Shown piece by piece: positions 49,239 through 62,510 of a DNA stretch of 64,000 nucleotides; the stretch's first letter is position 1; each line of letters begins with the position of its first letter. The notes under the pieces were generated by a model that worked only from the letters and a program-made list of their open reading frames with translations, did not search any database and was not told the DNA's origin. The stretch comes from Boswellia sacra (Eukaryota > Streptophyta > Magnoliopsida > Sapindales > Burseraceae). The stretch covers positions 186,001 through 250,000 of the forward strand of contig SNVD02013077.1 of assembly GCA_013180625.2 (NCBI GenBank), written 5' to 3'. The translations under genes and the position numbers were made by a program.

Positions 49239-50930
49239 TATTAAATGGTAAATAATAGAAAACATTATTTTTTATTTTGATTTTGAACACGCACAACCAT
49301 CTTGATGTAGTATTTAGTGGTGGCAACTCAAATTTTTGTCGTCATCATTTCACTATATCTCATGTCTTTACCACTTTCTATCTCAACCTCTAATATGATA
49401 TCAATCACATCCTGCGGCTGCCTAGTCTATGCTTAGCTCAATTATTATCATTTCAATCACATTCTTCACTTTACAGTTCAAATTTGTGAGGGAGAAAGAT
49501 GGGTGGAAAAACATGATAATTACAGCTACAAAAATGCCAACAAAACAACACCATTCAGAAGTTGTAGTACTAGTGGGAGAGATAACGATGCTTTATCTTC
49601 CATTACATAAGCTAACAAAACATCGTTTGCCAAGAAGAATTAAGATGAGCCACCTCGCTGTCTCAAGACCTTTTGTCAATTTATTTTCTGCTTTCAAGAA
49701 CAAGAAGAAACAGAAACAACGTTTAATAACACAAATTAAACATTATCAAGTCCCCCTGAAGGTAAGGAAGTTGAGAGATTCGACTGCAAAGTAGATGAAA
49801 GTTCCTTTAAAATGGGTGAAGAAACAACTGAAGTTTGTACCCACCACGCATCGCCATCCAGAACCACCATATAGCTTGTCAAAATCCTATTTTGCAGAAG
49901 CAACAAAAACTCTAGCTATTTAATTTAAAATCATATATTGAAGAAACAAAAAAATGTGTATTGATTTTGAAAAGGAACTATTAGACTACTGTGCGCAGCA
50001 ATAGAAGTACAGTCGAAGACTTCATAGAGATCAAGGGCTTGGGAAGCAGAAGACTGTAGCTTGAGCTTGCATCTGCACTGGCAAGTCTGCTTCTTCTATT
50101 ACAGCTTTACCTTTCAACATCTTCTTTATCTAAAAAGAAAACTAAGCAACCTCGGCTCTCTATGTGTTTCCTGATCACTCGGACGTTGGATCCACGTGAA
50201 AGAAGGAACAATTTAGTGGAACTCACAGCTTTCAAAATTCAAAGTGGCACTCCCCTTTTACAATTTACCTGCTAAGAGAGTAAGAGTACCTTAGAAATTA
50301 ATGCGAAGCGGGTGAGGCAGATATTACGCAAAGAACCCTTGTTGTATTTTATTAAAAAAATTTATCTTAAATAAATTAATTCCCAAACCAATTAGAATTT
50401 TTGCTTTTCATTTGGCCTCCGCCACTCTACAGCTTGGAATACGATACGTAATTAAAATAAATTTATTTATACCCCTCTTCTATCTTGTGAACCAAAGAAG
50501 GAATGTTTTGGATAAGAAAGTAATCGCGGTTGCAATTTATATCCCAGCTCTCGGGCACTCGAAGACTAAATTTTAATTCTTTTTTCAGCTTTTAAAACAC
50601 GCAATGAACAAAACAAACCCATTAAGACAATACTCATTATGGTATCAGGTATCAACTAAACCCAGTTGGTAAACACACGCATGATATTAGCAAAAGATAA
50701 CTACAAATTTACTAAATTACTCTCCTTGATCTACTTCTTAATACCCGCATAAAAAACAAACTCAAAATATTTGAACTACAAACAAAAAGGTTTTATTGAA
50801 ACACAAATTACTTATAGGTAACCAGACAACGGGAGGTTGAAGAGCCGAATGCTTTAAATCTCCCAAAAACTTCTGCTAGTGTCATACAAAAAATAATCCC
50901 AGAACTGGCACTGGGAATCATATGTTACTC
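49239..50930. other. Intergenic left of La gene
   Basis: A 121-residue open frame at 49429-49794 (+) is Lys-rich and unrecognised; without homology or splice support I do not call it a gene. The rest is AT-rich spacer and the 3' UTR of the La gene. Confidence 0.45.
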
Positions 50931-53900
50931 TTATGCTGCTCCAACTTTCTGAGCTTTATTATGGCGACCTGTTGCCGAATCATTTTCTCTAAACCGAGTA
51001 TGTTTTCCACCTCTGTTCTGTTTTCCTCCCCTGCAAAGGGTGAAAAAAATTTAGATTAAGAGTCAGTATCCTATGATAATGACTGTTGGATATAACAATA
51101 TGAGAGACCAATACTGAAGGTGCTTGAAAACCCAAATAAAAGCAGAAAGTAGTAGTAGTATGCATTTACTGACCTTCCTCGGTTGCCCTTATTTTCACGG
51201 TGTTTATCTTGATTACCACGGAGAAGGCTCCAGTATTCTTTTTCAGCGTCACCTAACAACACAGGAAAATAGAGCTCTCTCAGTACCACAGCTTGCAATG
51301 CTGATTCATTAAGTGCAGTTATGAAAAGGTCATCAAGGAGGATAAATGTCAACCATCACATCATCTCAATAAACATCGTCAATTAAAAAAACTTCCCTCC
51401 CAGCTTACCTAGTTAACCTCCTCGAAATTACACTTAAAACTCTAGGAATGTCAAATACAAACCATTACACAAACAGCCCCGAGAAAAATGGAACCACAAG
51501 AAAAAAAAAAAAGGGAAAAGATAGGATGTATATGCACAAGGCCGCTGCAGGATGTTTGACACAACTTGAGATGAAATACAATAATCATACAGCAATATAT
51601 TTAGAATAGAACTTCAAACAGCAAATTAATAAGTCATTACTTACCAGTTACAGGCTCTAGAATGGCAACGAAATTCTTCACCACCAGGCCTCCTTCTTTG
51701 GCTAAGACAGCAGCTGCACGAGCTTTTTGAGCTGCTTCAGGTTCCTCAAACCTAATGTACCCCGAATCAGCTCCAATCTTGAAATCAACGAACTTCACAG
51801 AAGAAAAAATAAAATACAAAGAGAAATGTCAGAGAAGTCAACTCAACAAAGCCTAGACCTACAATTGGAGAAAAAGCTACTGAAGTCCATTCTTGTTATT
51901 CAGAGGGAAAAAAAAAAAGCCTAATAACTTAGGGGGAACAAGAGAGAAAATGAACAACCGCATAGAAGTGCAAACATAAGGCATGCAAAAAAAATCACAG
52001 TTCTCCTAGTGATAAAAAAAGGATTAATGCAAAAACAACTAAAGAGAAGAAATTCATAGATACATTAGAAAACTCCCATCAAAACTCATAGGTACAACAA
52101 AAAGCTCCTATATAGCTACTTAAGTGCAAATCATCACTACTCATCAAGTGAAAAAAGGTATATAATCTTGAACCAAATAAAATAATGAAAAAGAACCATG
52201 GTACCTTAACAGTGCCAAATTTTTTAAAGATACCCTTCAAATCCTCACGCATAACAACATCCATATTGTCTTTATAAGCAGCAGCAACATTGGATTTTTC
52301 TTCTTTCTCTTCACCCTTTTCAATGGAATCTTCAGATGACTTCTCACCATCTTCACTATCCATTTCTTTATCATGCAAACCGCTTGTCTCCTCAGTCTTT
52401 CCTTCATTGCTTTTGACATTTTCTGCTGCCTTCTGCCCATCTTCAGTAGCATTTTCTGAGGAATCTTGTCCCTCGTTCACTTTAGAAACATCAGTGGCTG
52501 ACTCATTAGTGCCATTTTTTTCCTCTGCTACTGTTTTCTTTAATGTGAATGCAACAATTAAGCCCTTTGGATAACTGTGATTGTCATGTACAGAGAAAAA
52601 AATTAGGTCACAATCACAGTTATTTTGTTTTTTTTTTTTTGGGCAACTAAAATACATGCAGTGTTAATTACTTTGATTCTGCATTTGAGTTGTTCTTGCG
52701 ACCTGAACCCATGGCTGGACGAAACTTCTCATATTCCTCTTCTTCCTTTGCTCGTTCTGCATCAAAATCCTTCCTGAAACGGAAGACTATGCATTAGAAG
52801 GCACACAAAAAAAGAAAAACCAACCCCGCAACCACAGCTTACTTTGGCTTCAATTCTAGCTCAGCTCCAGCGTAAACCAAGCTTTGCTTTAGAACATTTT
52901 CAGCATCTTTCTCTGTTGAAAACTCAACCAAAGCACTGCCGCAAAACAACCTTTTGTCAGCTACATGACGAGGCAGCCTCACACTATTAACCTGAAATAG
53001 GTAAAGATCAACATGATAAAGAGATTTGATTGTTTTAATTACTCAAAGGATTTGGTTCCATAAGATAGAACCATTATCTTTGTCATTACTGAACAAATAA
53101 TTTCCCAAAATCTAGAGTGAAATCCACATCCCTCAGGAGGCACATAATGTTATATATTAACATTCTTCTCAAAGCATGTAAACCATTGATAATTCCAAAC
53201 GAATTTACATCAAATAAAGGGATAGCTAATACCTTGGCGTATTGACTAAAAAAGGATTCTACATCTTCCCGATTCACATCGTATTCTAGAGGTGATGCAG
53301 CAATTGTTCTTACATCTAATTGCCCTTTCATCTCCTCTGGCTTTAGTAGTTCAGAAACCCGACCAACTCGCTTTCCTAGACCACCCAAAAAGAAGTTAAC
53401 AAATCTTCAAATTAAATACAAGAACAATATATTAAAATAACCTATCCAATTAATATCATCTATCATAGCCCGAACTTCTCTTCCAAATTTTTATGCCATA
53501 CAAAAATTATCCATCCATTGTGTTGTGTTGCTTTGCTCAAGTAAAAGATGTTCAAAAGAAATAACAAAAGTTCATGCTTTTGAGTAAAAAATTGGAGGAT
53601 TTTCACTTCCATGGCTATAAGTATTTCCAAATTGCTAAACAGACCATGCCCAGATGGTAATTGAGCCAATATAAAAATCCACATTTAGCTCCATTAAATT
53701 ATATTATCAGGTTCTCAATTATCAAACTTATATAGTATTTTCTCCAACTCAAACGGGGGCGTTGAGAGGTTTAGAAAACTCACCATCTTCAGAAAGCTTA
53801 AGAGAAGTAGACTTTCTAAGAGTTTCAGCAACAGCCTTCAAAGTTTCTTCAGGTATGTCGTCTGCCTTCACATTGCCCAAATTCAAATGTTCTTTCATCT

Positions 53901-54298
53901 TCTTAAACGAACAAATGAGAGCCAAACTAACCACTATATCCTCAGTCAAGATTAAAACATTGAAGAACTAAATTCATGACAAAACTTAAAACCGAAAACC
54001 AAATATAAAGGTTCCTGCTTGTTGAGTGTTATGTCAAAGCATAAAGTTTGTGTGGTAATTACTACAAGTATAGGATTGAAGTATTAGGATACAGCCATCT
54101 TGGCTCTCATAAATCTTTCTCTTGAGAAAATCGTCGGTAGGAATATTGCTATCGCTGAAGTAAAACTCCACCTGCAAAGTGCAATAAAATCAATAACTAA
54201 AAGTAAAAGAAAAAAGAATCTAATAACGGAAGGTTAAAAGAAGAAAAAAAGACCTGTCTAAGAACAGCTTGAGCCGTTTCATCGTCCAAGGACGCCAT
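50931..54298 (-). CDS. LA1: La RNA-binding protein (La1)
   Basis: Nuclear La protein, which binds the 3' oligo-U tail of new RNA polymerase III transcripts and protects and folds them. Ten exons in transcription order: 54298-54254, 54171-54093, 53933-53784, 53375-53233, 52991-52843, 52773-52672, 52574-52205, 51792-51645, 51252-51174, 51030-50931, giving 454 residues. The La motif spans about 12-100 (VEFYFSDSNIPTDDFLKRKI, LVSLALICSFKKM). RRM1 spans about 112-188 (RTIAASPLEYDVNREDVESF). The second, atypical RRM starts at YPKGLIVAFTL (about 224), is interrupted by an acidic Glu/Ser/Lys insert of about 85 residues, and resumes at DVVMREDLKGIFKKFG to about 395. The tail is Arg/Gly-rich (NKGNRGRGGKQNRGGKH), as in Arabidopsis La1. 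It is intact, with GT-AG introns. The exon 2/3 junction was set by matching DGLVSLALI. Confidence 0.96.
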
Positions 54299-55656
54299 TA
54301 ATGCAAGTAGAGCAGGCGGGAAGGAGAGTCGAGAGAGAGAGAGTATGTATGCGTGACGAGACAGAGAGGGGAAGTTTATTAGGGTTTTGGAGTCAAGTAA
54401 AGACTTTTTATATGCTTGGGTAGTTTTCTGTTTGAATTCTAAGTACAGTTGCGCACGAGTTATCTTTCCCCCGTTTGCCCGCCACGTATATAGCAAACAA
54501 AAATATTTGGGAGCTAGTTTTTTTTTTCTTTTTTGAAATTTTGAAAAATAATATACATTATCTTACTATTCAATAAAATTAATCTTTTAAATATTAAATT
54601 ACATCTATATTTAATATTTTAAAACTTCTAGTAGTAATTCTTTGAACACACTTTAAAATATCGGATGTTACCATTATTAATAATGATATTAATATAGGAA
54701 AATTAAGATTCCTATGGATATGAATAAAATTTGGATTAAAGGATGAGAGAATCATGATCCAAATAATATCAAATAAATAAGTGTGAAAGACTAATATGAT
54801 AGTTTTGTACCGAAAACATTTATATAAAAAAAATGTGTAACATTGCTTGCTCACAAGTGTGCGCAAAATTAGGACAAATAATCTCATTTGATTATGAATT
54901 AAGTAATTTTGTTTTTTAAATTTCTAGTTTATTAAGAAAATGAGAGATATGCTTATACATCCGACGAGAGATTGATTTGTGTAGAAATATATTTGATTAT
55001 GTATATTTCATATTTTGTCTAAAAATAAATTATAGTTGAAAAAAAATAAAAAAATATTTGTAAATATTATATAATAATAAAAATATAATATTTATTGAGT
55101 AATATAATTTATAGTGAAAAGAAAAAAAAATTATTTGAAAAAAATAGAGGAAAGGTAAATTAGATAGAATGAGAAAAGTTGAGAGGAGAAACAAAACAAA
55201 AAATTTTCCATTTGCTCTGCAATAGTTTCCATAAACATAATCGATGGGCATTAAGTGGGTGTGTAATCATATATGCAAACAAAACAAGAAGCGATGAAAT
55301 AAAGCAGGATCAATTTGTTGATAAAATGTAATTACAAAAACACAATTTTATGATCCATTAAGCATGAATAAAGTTGAAGATTCAGATTTCAACATCATCC
55401 AAGTACAGAATTATGGGTCTCTTACAAGCTATGTCCATCCCTCTCACTCCTCTCAGTTCTAGCTCCTCTTAGACGTTGTGCTTGGACATATCATTCTAAG
55501 TTACTGACATCATCCTCTGCGTTCAAGATTTAGGACTGAGGTGATTTATTCACATGGGGAAATAACTTGAGGCCTAGTATAACGAACTGAATTGCAAACT
55601 GCCTTCTCCTTGTAAGGCAGCAGTTTAGCTGCTCTTTCTGAGCAGTTAAATGATGC
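54299..55656. other. La promoter and AT-rich spacer
   Basis: The first 200 bases are the 5' UTR and promoter of the La gene, with a GA/CT-rich leader near 54325-54375. The rest (54480-55250) is very AT-rich and has no gene; 55270-55656 is the 3' UTR of the next gene. Confidence 0.5.
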
Positions 55657-58600
55657 TTACATAAAGTCCTCTTCCAGTTCCTGCAAGGACTTGCTTTCTG
55701 ATGCTATTTGTTTGTTAGAAGTCATCTTTTCAGAGACCATCAGTCCCTTGTAGCTCCTTATCTCTGCCTGCCTCTCTTTTTCAAGCCTTTCAATTTCCTC
55801 ACGCCGCTTCTGCAGAGAGATGGTAAAAAGATTTTCATTCAGGATTCAAGCATCCAATAAATAAATAAAGATGTCACATCAAAAAGGCTGCAAAATCCAA
55901 ATTGACATAGAGCTCTAACCGAACAACCAATAAATACGCTATGATGGTATTTCCTCACAAACATTTGGTGCATCTTTTAAAAAATTAAAGAAAGCAACAG
56001 CAGTACAAAACAAGAAAGTAGAAATTTCCATTTATGATTGCAAGTGTATGCTAAATCACGTGACTCTTCCATGAAACTTTTTCTCATTTTTTTTTTGTTT
56101 TCTGGAACCTTTTTCCCACAAATCACCTCCAACAGATAGGCTCTTCCCACCACCAAGAACTAGATGAAACCCCCCTCCCCAATCTACACCACCAGAGGAA
56201 ACAAACAAGACACCTATTTATTGCATATTTTGAGTGCTAATCTTCAGAACATCACATCCCCAAATAACAAAGGAGGAGTGTGCATGTCCAGATAAGGAAG
56301 AATAATTTATACACGTATTCATGATCGTTGGAAGCACAAGGCGTTTCTATTGGAATTTAGAGTTTCCGTCTAAATAAATTTCCAACCAACCTAAAATTCT
56401 ATGGTATTATGCTAGAGAAGTAGATATCTGAAGATCTGATACTAATGGAATTTTGATTTCTTAAGGAACTTAAATCAGAGAGAAGTTCTGGATCTCTCCC
56501 TACTCTTGTCTAGTATTAACAATGTTTCCATTAGTGATCTTGAAATAGATAGGAGGGTTTGAAAACTTGATTCCTCAGGGTCTTTCTCTTGTAAATCCTT
56601 TTTCTTTTAGTTGATTAATGATCATTCTGCCCCTGATTTCCGCTGGCTGATACTATTTGGAAGGCCATTGTTCCTTGTAAGGTTCAAATTTTTGCTTGGG
56701 CCTTAGCTCAAACAAAATCAACAGCTGAGATTATTCAAAAAAGGTTTCCTAAGATGTATTTGAATCCCTATTGGTGTGTTACGTGTAAAGATAGTTTAGA
56801 AAACATTGATCACTTGTTTCTTCACTGTCCATTAGCTTTGGGTTTGTGGCTCAGATTATTTCAGGCAACTAAAGTTTTTGGGTCATTCCAGCCTCCTGTA
56901 AATCATTATCCTTAGAGTTCTTGGATTCTTTTGGGAGAAGCCAAAAAGCTAAAGTATTGTGGAAGTATGCTGTCACAGTTTTTTGGGTAATTTAGATTGA
57001 GAGGAATAGAAGATTGTTTGAAAATTATTCAGAAGCAGACATTCAATCTTTATGGGATAGAGTTCAGCTTTTAGCTTCTCTCTGGGCTTCAATTACAAAA
57101 GACTTTCATGATTCCTCTTTCTTTTTATTCATTTGAATTGGGAAGGAGGTTTGGGTATTACAAGTTGATTTAGGGTGTTTTTGGGTTTCCAAATATATAG
57201 GATTGACTGAAAATCTGAAATATAGTTTTGTCTATTATTCAGACTTGTCCTCCTTTTGTGGACTGCTTGTCCTCTTTTGTATTGTTTTTTATCTAATACA
57301 ATATATAGTTTCTCATATATTACAAAAAAGAGATTAAAAAAAAAAAGAAAGAAGATAAATTCAACATGCTTTGCCTAGGACACGCAATATATACCAAGGC
57401 ATTCTTCAGCCTGGTTGAACGATGAACAATGATACATACCAAAATGAATTGCACATATGAAAGTTCAAATATCAGCCTCAACTTCCCACCAATTTCGAGT
57501 AACCTAATCAGTGTCAATAAATAGTAGTTGCTGAGGAACAATGCACGAGACTTATGCAGGCCAAACGTGCATTTAGTTTAGTAGAGTTCATGACATTTGC
57601 CACAATTGATATTTAAAGTTAATATCTACAGAAACTTAATGTAATCATAATACCAAGAGTAATATCTAAATCAATTCCCCATCTACAAAAAGTGAAGTCA
57701 CCATGGTAAGTGCATATTGGTAGCTCACGAATTTAAAATCTCTTAATCTTACAGATACTAATTTAGCTAAAAAGGGCAAACATTTAAGAAGTATTTTACT
57801 CACTTTATCTCTCAGCTGAAGTTTCCTCTCAACTCTTTCTGCAGCATTAGCTGCTTCTCGCTCAGCTGCATTAATATAACAAAAACGAACAACCATAAGC
57901 AAAAAGTAATAAGATGCAGAAAAAAGAAAACTGATGAACAGTATAAGAAATGTCAAGACAAAAAGCCAAAACATTGAGCACGAATTCATTTAAAATTGGA
58001 TAAAAGTAGCAATCACTGTCTCAAAATTAGACGAAAAAAGCTTAAATTGGTAGTTACCTTTCAAATCAGGTTTCCTTTCCACTTTCGTTTTGTTCAATCT
58101 ATTGACTATCTCATTTATCCGCTTCTCAACTCTCACAGTCCGAACCTGAATCAAGAATCAGAACCAGACAAACATTAGTATCTCACAACCTTTCTCAACA
58201 GAAGGAGCAACAAAAATCTCAAAGCTCAAGAATCATATAAAAAACACGTGTATAGAACCTCACCATCTTAGGGTTGTGAAAACCAACTTGGCCAACATCC
58301 ATGGAAGCAGTTTTCTTTAAATTGGACCATGGAGTGTAGACGACATCAATGTTATTCACCTTGTTGCCTGCAACATAACCACACAACATCAAACAAGTCA
58401 TTAAGAGGGTACAACGGCTAAGCATCAATACATGTCCACTTTTCTCCTCTACCAAAGCCTCAATATCTCAAAAGAAAGCAAAACAAACTCTACCCATATC
58501 GAATTTATGTGCAATAAATATCTTATTACTTCAGTAGCCCTTCTAAGTAAAACTAAAACCTCAATCATCGTACAAGTAACACTAAAAAATTCAAATTTAC

Positions 58601-59107
58601 AACGTAGATGAAAAATTGATTGCACATTTAACAAGTAGAATAAAAAAGGAATAGTTGTGTGGATTTGATTTTGCCTTGGATAGAATTAGCTTTCACAAGC
58701 TGAGCACAATCTTCCAAAACACCTTCACTTATATCATCAATAGTCTGACCTTTGTGCAATCTTAAATAAACATGAGCAGAAGACATTTTATCAACATGAA
58801 ACCTGCAATAAAATTAAATTAAACTAAAACTCTCAGAACTTACAAACGTAAACCATAAAAATAAATAAATAAAATAACAAGTTTACACCTTTAATATAAT
58901 CGATCATAGATTCTTACAAATTTGAACAGAAAACACACAAAAAATAATAATTATTAAAAAAGAGAATATCATTTATAAGGGAAATAGAGAGTACCAAATG
59001 TCTTCGGGGAAGCCATATTTGATAAGTTCCTCGTTCTCGTACTTGTCGAGTCCCATGAAGATGGTGTAGTCGCCTGCCTCTGATCGGGCTTTGAAGTAGA
59101 ACACCAT
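55657..59107 (-). CDS. CCDC25-like protein with NFACT-R domain
   Basis: Plant homologue of animal CCDC25 and yeast Jlp2; the plant role is not established. Six exons in transcription order: 59107-58995, 58802-58675, 58367-58264, 58145-58058, 57865-57804, 55809-55657, giving 215 residues, the normal family length. The N-terminal NFACT-R (DUF814) fold covers about 1-120 ([53 protein letters not shown]). A strongly charged coiled coil covers about 125-195 ([39 protein letters not shown]). Intron 2 starts with GC rather than GT (minus strand AAG then GCAAAA at 58674-58673) and ends in AG. Intron 5 is about 2 kb because a LINE fragment lies in it in the opposite orientation. The reading frame is intact. 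Confidence 0.93.
56300..57345 (+). mobile_element. LINE (L1-type) 3' fragment in an intron
   Basis: The plus strand from about 56630 encodes the zinc-binding reverse-transcriptase tail (zf-RVT) of plant L1 elements: [18 protein letters not shown], then [18 protein letters not shown], with the C-x2-C-x7-H-x4-C pattern. The frame is preceded by a decayed linker (about 56550) and followed by several stops. The fragment ends in an A-rich tail at about 57326-57345, as expected for a 5'-truncated LINE. It lies antisense inside the last intron of the CCDC25-like gene. The left boundary is uncertain. Confidence 0.75.
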
Positions 59108-60142
59108 CTTGCCCCTTGTTTGGTTCGAGACCAGAGACTTTCGTTTCGCTCGCTTTCTCTTTGTCTTTGATGACCCTTTCTCGATCGCTGCGACGAGAGA
59201 GAGATAACGCGTCTTCTGTTCTTTAGAGGCTTGTGTTTGGGTTCTGGATTCCTACTTTCCTAGACGAGTGATAGCTTATTCTACACGCTGTTATATCCAT
59301 GACAATATGTAAAATTTTTCCATCTATTTTTATTTAGCAATTTTTCCATCTATTTATTTAGCACATTATTTATTAAATATTTTTTTTCAAAAAAAATAAG
59401 CAACAAAATTTTTTATGTAATAAATATTTCTTTAAAGATTTTTTATTTATTCTGATATTTTTTATTTTGAATGAAATATCTTTTTATTAAATCTACTTTG
59501 TATATACCATGTATACGTAATATTACTCTTTTATAATATATATAATCTTTTAAATCTTTAAATATTAATATAATAAATCTATATAAAAACTCTGTATGTG
59601 CAATACAGCCATAAATTTAGAACAGTTTCCCCGAAGGGAATTATAAAATATAAACAATTTTCAGAAAAATACAAAAACCTCATATTATGCTATATTGTCT
59701 ATGTAAAAACTTCAAATTGTTGCAACAATATTACAAATTAATTTGTTTGATAAAGGATCAGGGAAGATCAAATTATTAGTATTTACCAAGAAATCAGGAA
59801 CTATATATTATCTTAATTAATAACGTAAAAAATATGTATCTATAAATAAATGGTAGTACTTATATGTATCATAATAATACATTTTAAACTCTAAAAAATT
59901 ATGTAAATTTTCTTAAAAATTATAAATTATATCAAAAATATGTAAAAAATATTAAAGATATAAATTTCAAAGTAAATCTATACAATTTTCAAGAACTTAA
60001 CATATATTCTTACGGTACAAATTAAGACTACCCATATTTTAAATAACCTGCAATCAATTGTTACATCCTGACAGCAATTTTAACCTCATCTGTGGTAGAA
60101 GGTCCAAAAGATACATATCTTGGTTCTTACATATGTTAAGAA
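59108..60142. other. CCDC25-like promoter and AT-rich spacer
   Basis: The 5' UTR and promoter of the CCDC25-like gene (to about 59290), then extremely AT-rich sequence with no gene to about 60050, then the 3' UTR of the TauE/SafE gene. I see no conserved element. Confidence 0.5.
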
Positions 60143-61630
60143 TTATGTATATTTGCAGATATTCTCAAACCCCATGTAATCACCATTCTCAATTTTCCAG
60201 ATCATGTCCGATAAACCAACCCCACCTGCCAACCAACAATTAAAATTAATAATAATTATCATAATATAGCAATGAAAAAATTAATTTATCGACAAAGTAA
60301 AGTGGATGCTGACCCAGTGATATTGCACTGACAAAGATTGTGAAGGCTAGAACAAACACTATGAGGGACGCCCTTCCAGTTATAGTGACCACCTTGGTGA
60401 TGATGTACTGCCCCATAAACGCAGCAACAAGAGCCACCACAACGAAGTAGAAAGCTGCCATTCCCAACAATTAAATTAAAATCATATTTATAATTTATAT
60501 ACTCAAGCACTCTTCCCACTCATCAAGGCGCGCGACACAGGCGAAATTTGAACTAAGTTACATACCATAAGGGACTGGAAAACGATTCAGCAGATAGAAT
60601 TCCACGACAGACATGGACGATGAGAATGCCATCCCAAAGGTGGCTGAGGCACTCGCAACCTGCACACCTTAATATAATATATTAATATATTATATATCAA
60701 AACATAATGGATGGATTATATTGACTTCCTTCAAGATTCCTAGAGAGTAGACGCACAATGCTGAATAATTAACTCCATTTTGCAATTATACATATATAAA
60801 AGCTGCTTAGCTCGGTCTTTTATTATTTTTATTTTGTGAAGTCTGATCATCATGGCCAATCAAAAGCAGAGATTAATTGACCTGAGGATGGATCCCCAGC
60901 TCCAGGAAGAGTGGACCCATAATAAATCCTCCGCCAGTGCCGAGTAAGCCCCCGACTATTCCAGCCAGTATGGCACAGGCACACCACTGAACCAATTGGG
61001 ACAGTCGCCAGTTCTTGCCATCATCACCCTTACATGCAATCACTCTGCGTCCCTCATACAGCCCAACTGCCTCATCCACAAACACCCCAACAGACACTGG
61101 AATCTGCTTATAATTAAGGGTTATTGTCAAATGGAAATAATCCTTTATAATGGGGAAGTCTGCTGAGGTAATTGGCACTTATAATTTACCTGCAACAGAT
61201 TCAATACCCAGTACGCCGTGGAACAAGTTGCTGTGTAGTTCTGCTACCAACATGTGGATATAAATTAAATAAGTAGAAAATAAGCTAGCAGGCTGGAGAT
61301 ATATGGAGTCAATGAACATTGCATACGAATGTTTTGGAGAGAATAATTAGCATCAGAACAAATAAGGAAATTAACCTTGGCAATCTGAAGTGCCAGGTAT
61401 GCTATCCAAACAAAAGTGAGAAGTCCAAGTTCCTTCCAATATATATTTTCAAGAATAGTAACCTGCAACAACCGTAACACATAAATGAGATTAAAAAGCT
61501 TTTTGGTTTAGTTTCAAATAGTATTATAATAGAATTTTCTAGTTCCATGCCTCCTGGCTGACCTTCCGAGGAATATTGCTGCTTGGACCACCAAGAAGTG
61601 GCTTGTATTCAGTGTCTTCCGCACTAGTGC
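60143..61630 (-). CDS. TauE/SafE family membrane transporter, 3' part
   Basis: C-terminal portion of a plant sulfite exporter TauE/SafE-family protein, a multi-pass membrane protein linked to transport of sulfur-containing anions. Seven exons in transcription order: 61630-61563, 61462-61376, 61240-61190, 61103-60882, 60659-60566, 60454-60314, 60225-60143, giving about 247 residues and entering in phase 2. Visible: hydrophobic segment [18 protein letters not shown], then [20 protein letters not shown], the cytoplasmic [11 protein letters not shown] loop, and the second family repeat with [37 protein letters not shown] and two further membrane helices follow. The 5' exons lie upstream of 61630 and are not visible: the intron there is filled by a Copia element that runs to the window edge. 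The stop is TAA at 60145-60143. Confidence 0.88.
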
Positions 61631-61677
61631 CTGATCGAGGAGAGAAATAAAACGGTACATATATACATAGAAAATAA

Positions 61678-62035
61678 TGTTAGGGTTTTATGCAGATACT
61701 GTTAAAGGTTTATGCAGATATTATATAGGTAATGTATCATATTCTTTAGGAATAAGTTATTCACTTTGATTTGATCATGATTTGGTCACATGGATGAGTG
61801 ATCTTAGGCATTAGTTATCCTATTATTTTTCTACAAGTTAGTAGTGATTTAGTGGTAGATCATGATCCTATATTCATGAATTTATATTATCATTTAGTTG
61901 ATGTAACGCCAATATAACGACTATTTCAGTTTGAATAAAATTGATCCAGATATTCACCTCTTTTAAGTACGTTGTAACAAATTTCTGTTAAGTTATTCAT
62001 AACATACGACATCAAAAATCTGCAAATTCGTGTCA
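61678..62035 (+). repeat. Putative Copia 5' LTR
   Basis: Bounded by TGTTAGGG and GTGTCA, 358 bases, followed after 13 bases by the tRNA-Met primer site. The partner LTR is outside the window, so the boundaries rest on the TG...CA rule and the primer-site position only. Confidence 0.55.
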
Positions 62036-62048
62036 GAGTGTGTAATAG

Positions 62049-62060
62049 TGGTATCAGAGC
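62049..62060 (+). promoter_or_regulatory. Copia primer-binding site
   Basis: TGGTATCAGAGC, the standard complement of the 3' end of plant initiator tRNA-Met. Confidence 0.85.
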
Positions 62061-62239
62061 CCAGGCCCAGACTTAGCCACGAGAATATATGATAGAAATT
62101 CTCGGAGTGCCGAACGAAAGTGGTGGGCCCCAGTTAAACTCACGATTGGATCCATAGATGAATTCTATTTAGCAACTAGATAGAGCAAGCTCTCGAGGTG
62201 GGTTGTCCCTTAATGGAGCAAAATGATAGATAATCGTTT

Positions 62240-62510
62240 GAGGGAAGGCCCGGAAAAAATACATAATAGTATGGTCCTTTGTTTAAGGGGAGGATTGTTG
62301 GGTGCGCAACCAAAGTCCTACATTAGCTAAACATGGAGAGGATCATAGACATATAAGTATAGACAAGAACTTCATTGGTATGAGGCCATTTCAGAAAGAA
62401 TCCAAAAGCAAATCCATGAGAGCTTAGGCCTAAAATGAACAATATCATGTCAATGTGGAGTTTGGTTGGTATCAGAGTTACGGTTAGCCAACCAGAGCCA
62501 CATAAGGGAG
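62240..62510 (+). repeat. Second LTR-like fragment with its own primer-site remnant
   Basis: From GGGGAGGATTGTTGGGTGCGCAACC (about 62286) through CATTGGTATGAGGCC to TTGGTATCAGAGTTA (about 62467-62481) the sequence has the phrasing of a common plant Copia LTR and the primer site after it. It lies between the first primer site and gag, so the leader seems to be a mosaic of two related elements, by nested insertion or template switching. Confidence 0.5.

Noticed and set aside
49429..49794. 121-residue Lys-rich plus-strand frame
   Set aside because: No known motif, no conserved context, and flanked by spacer; retained only as a note.
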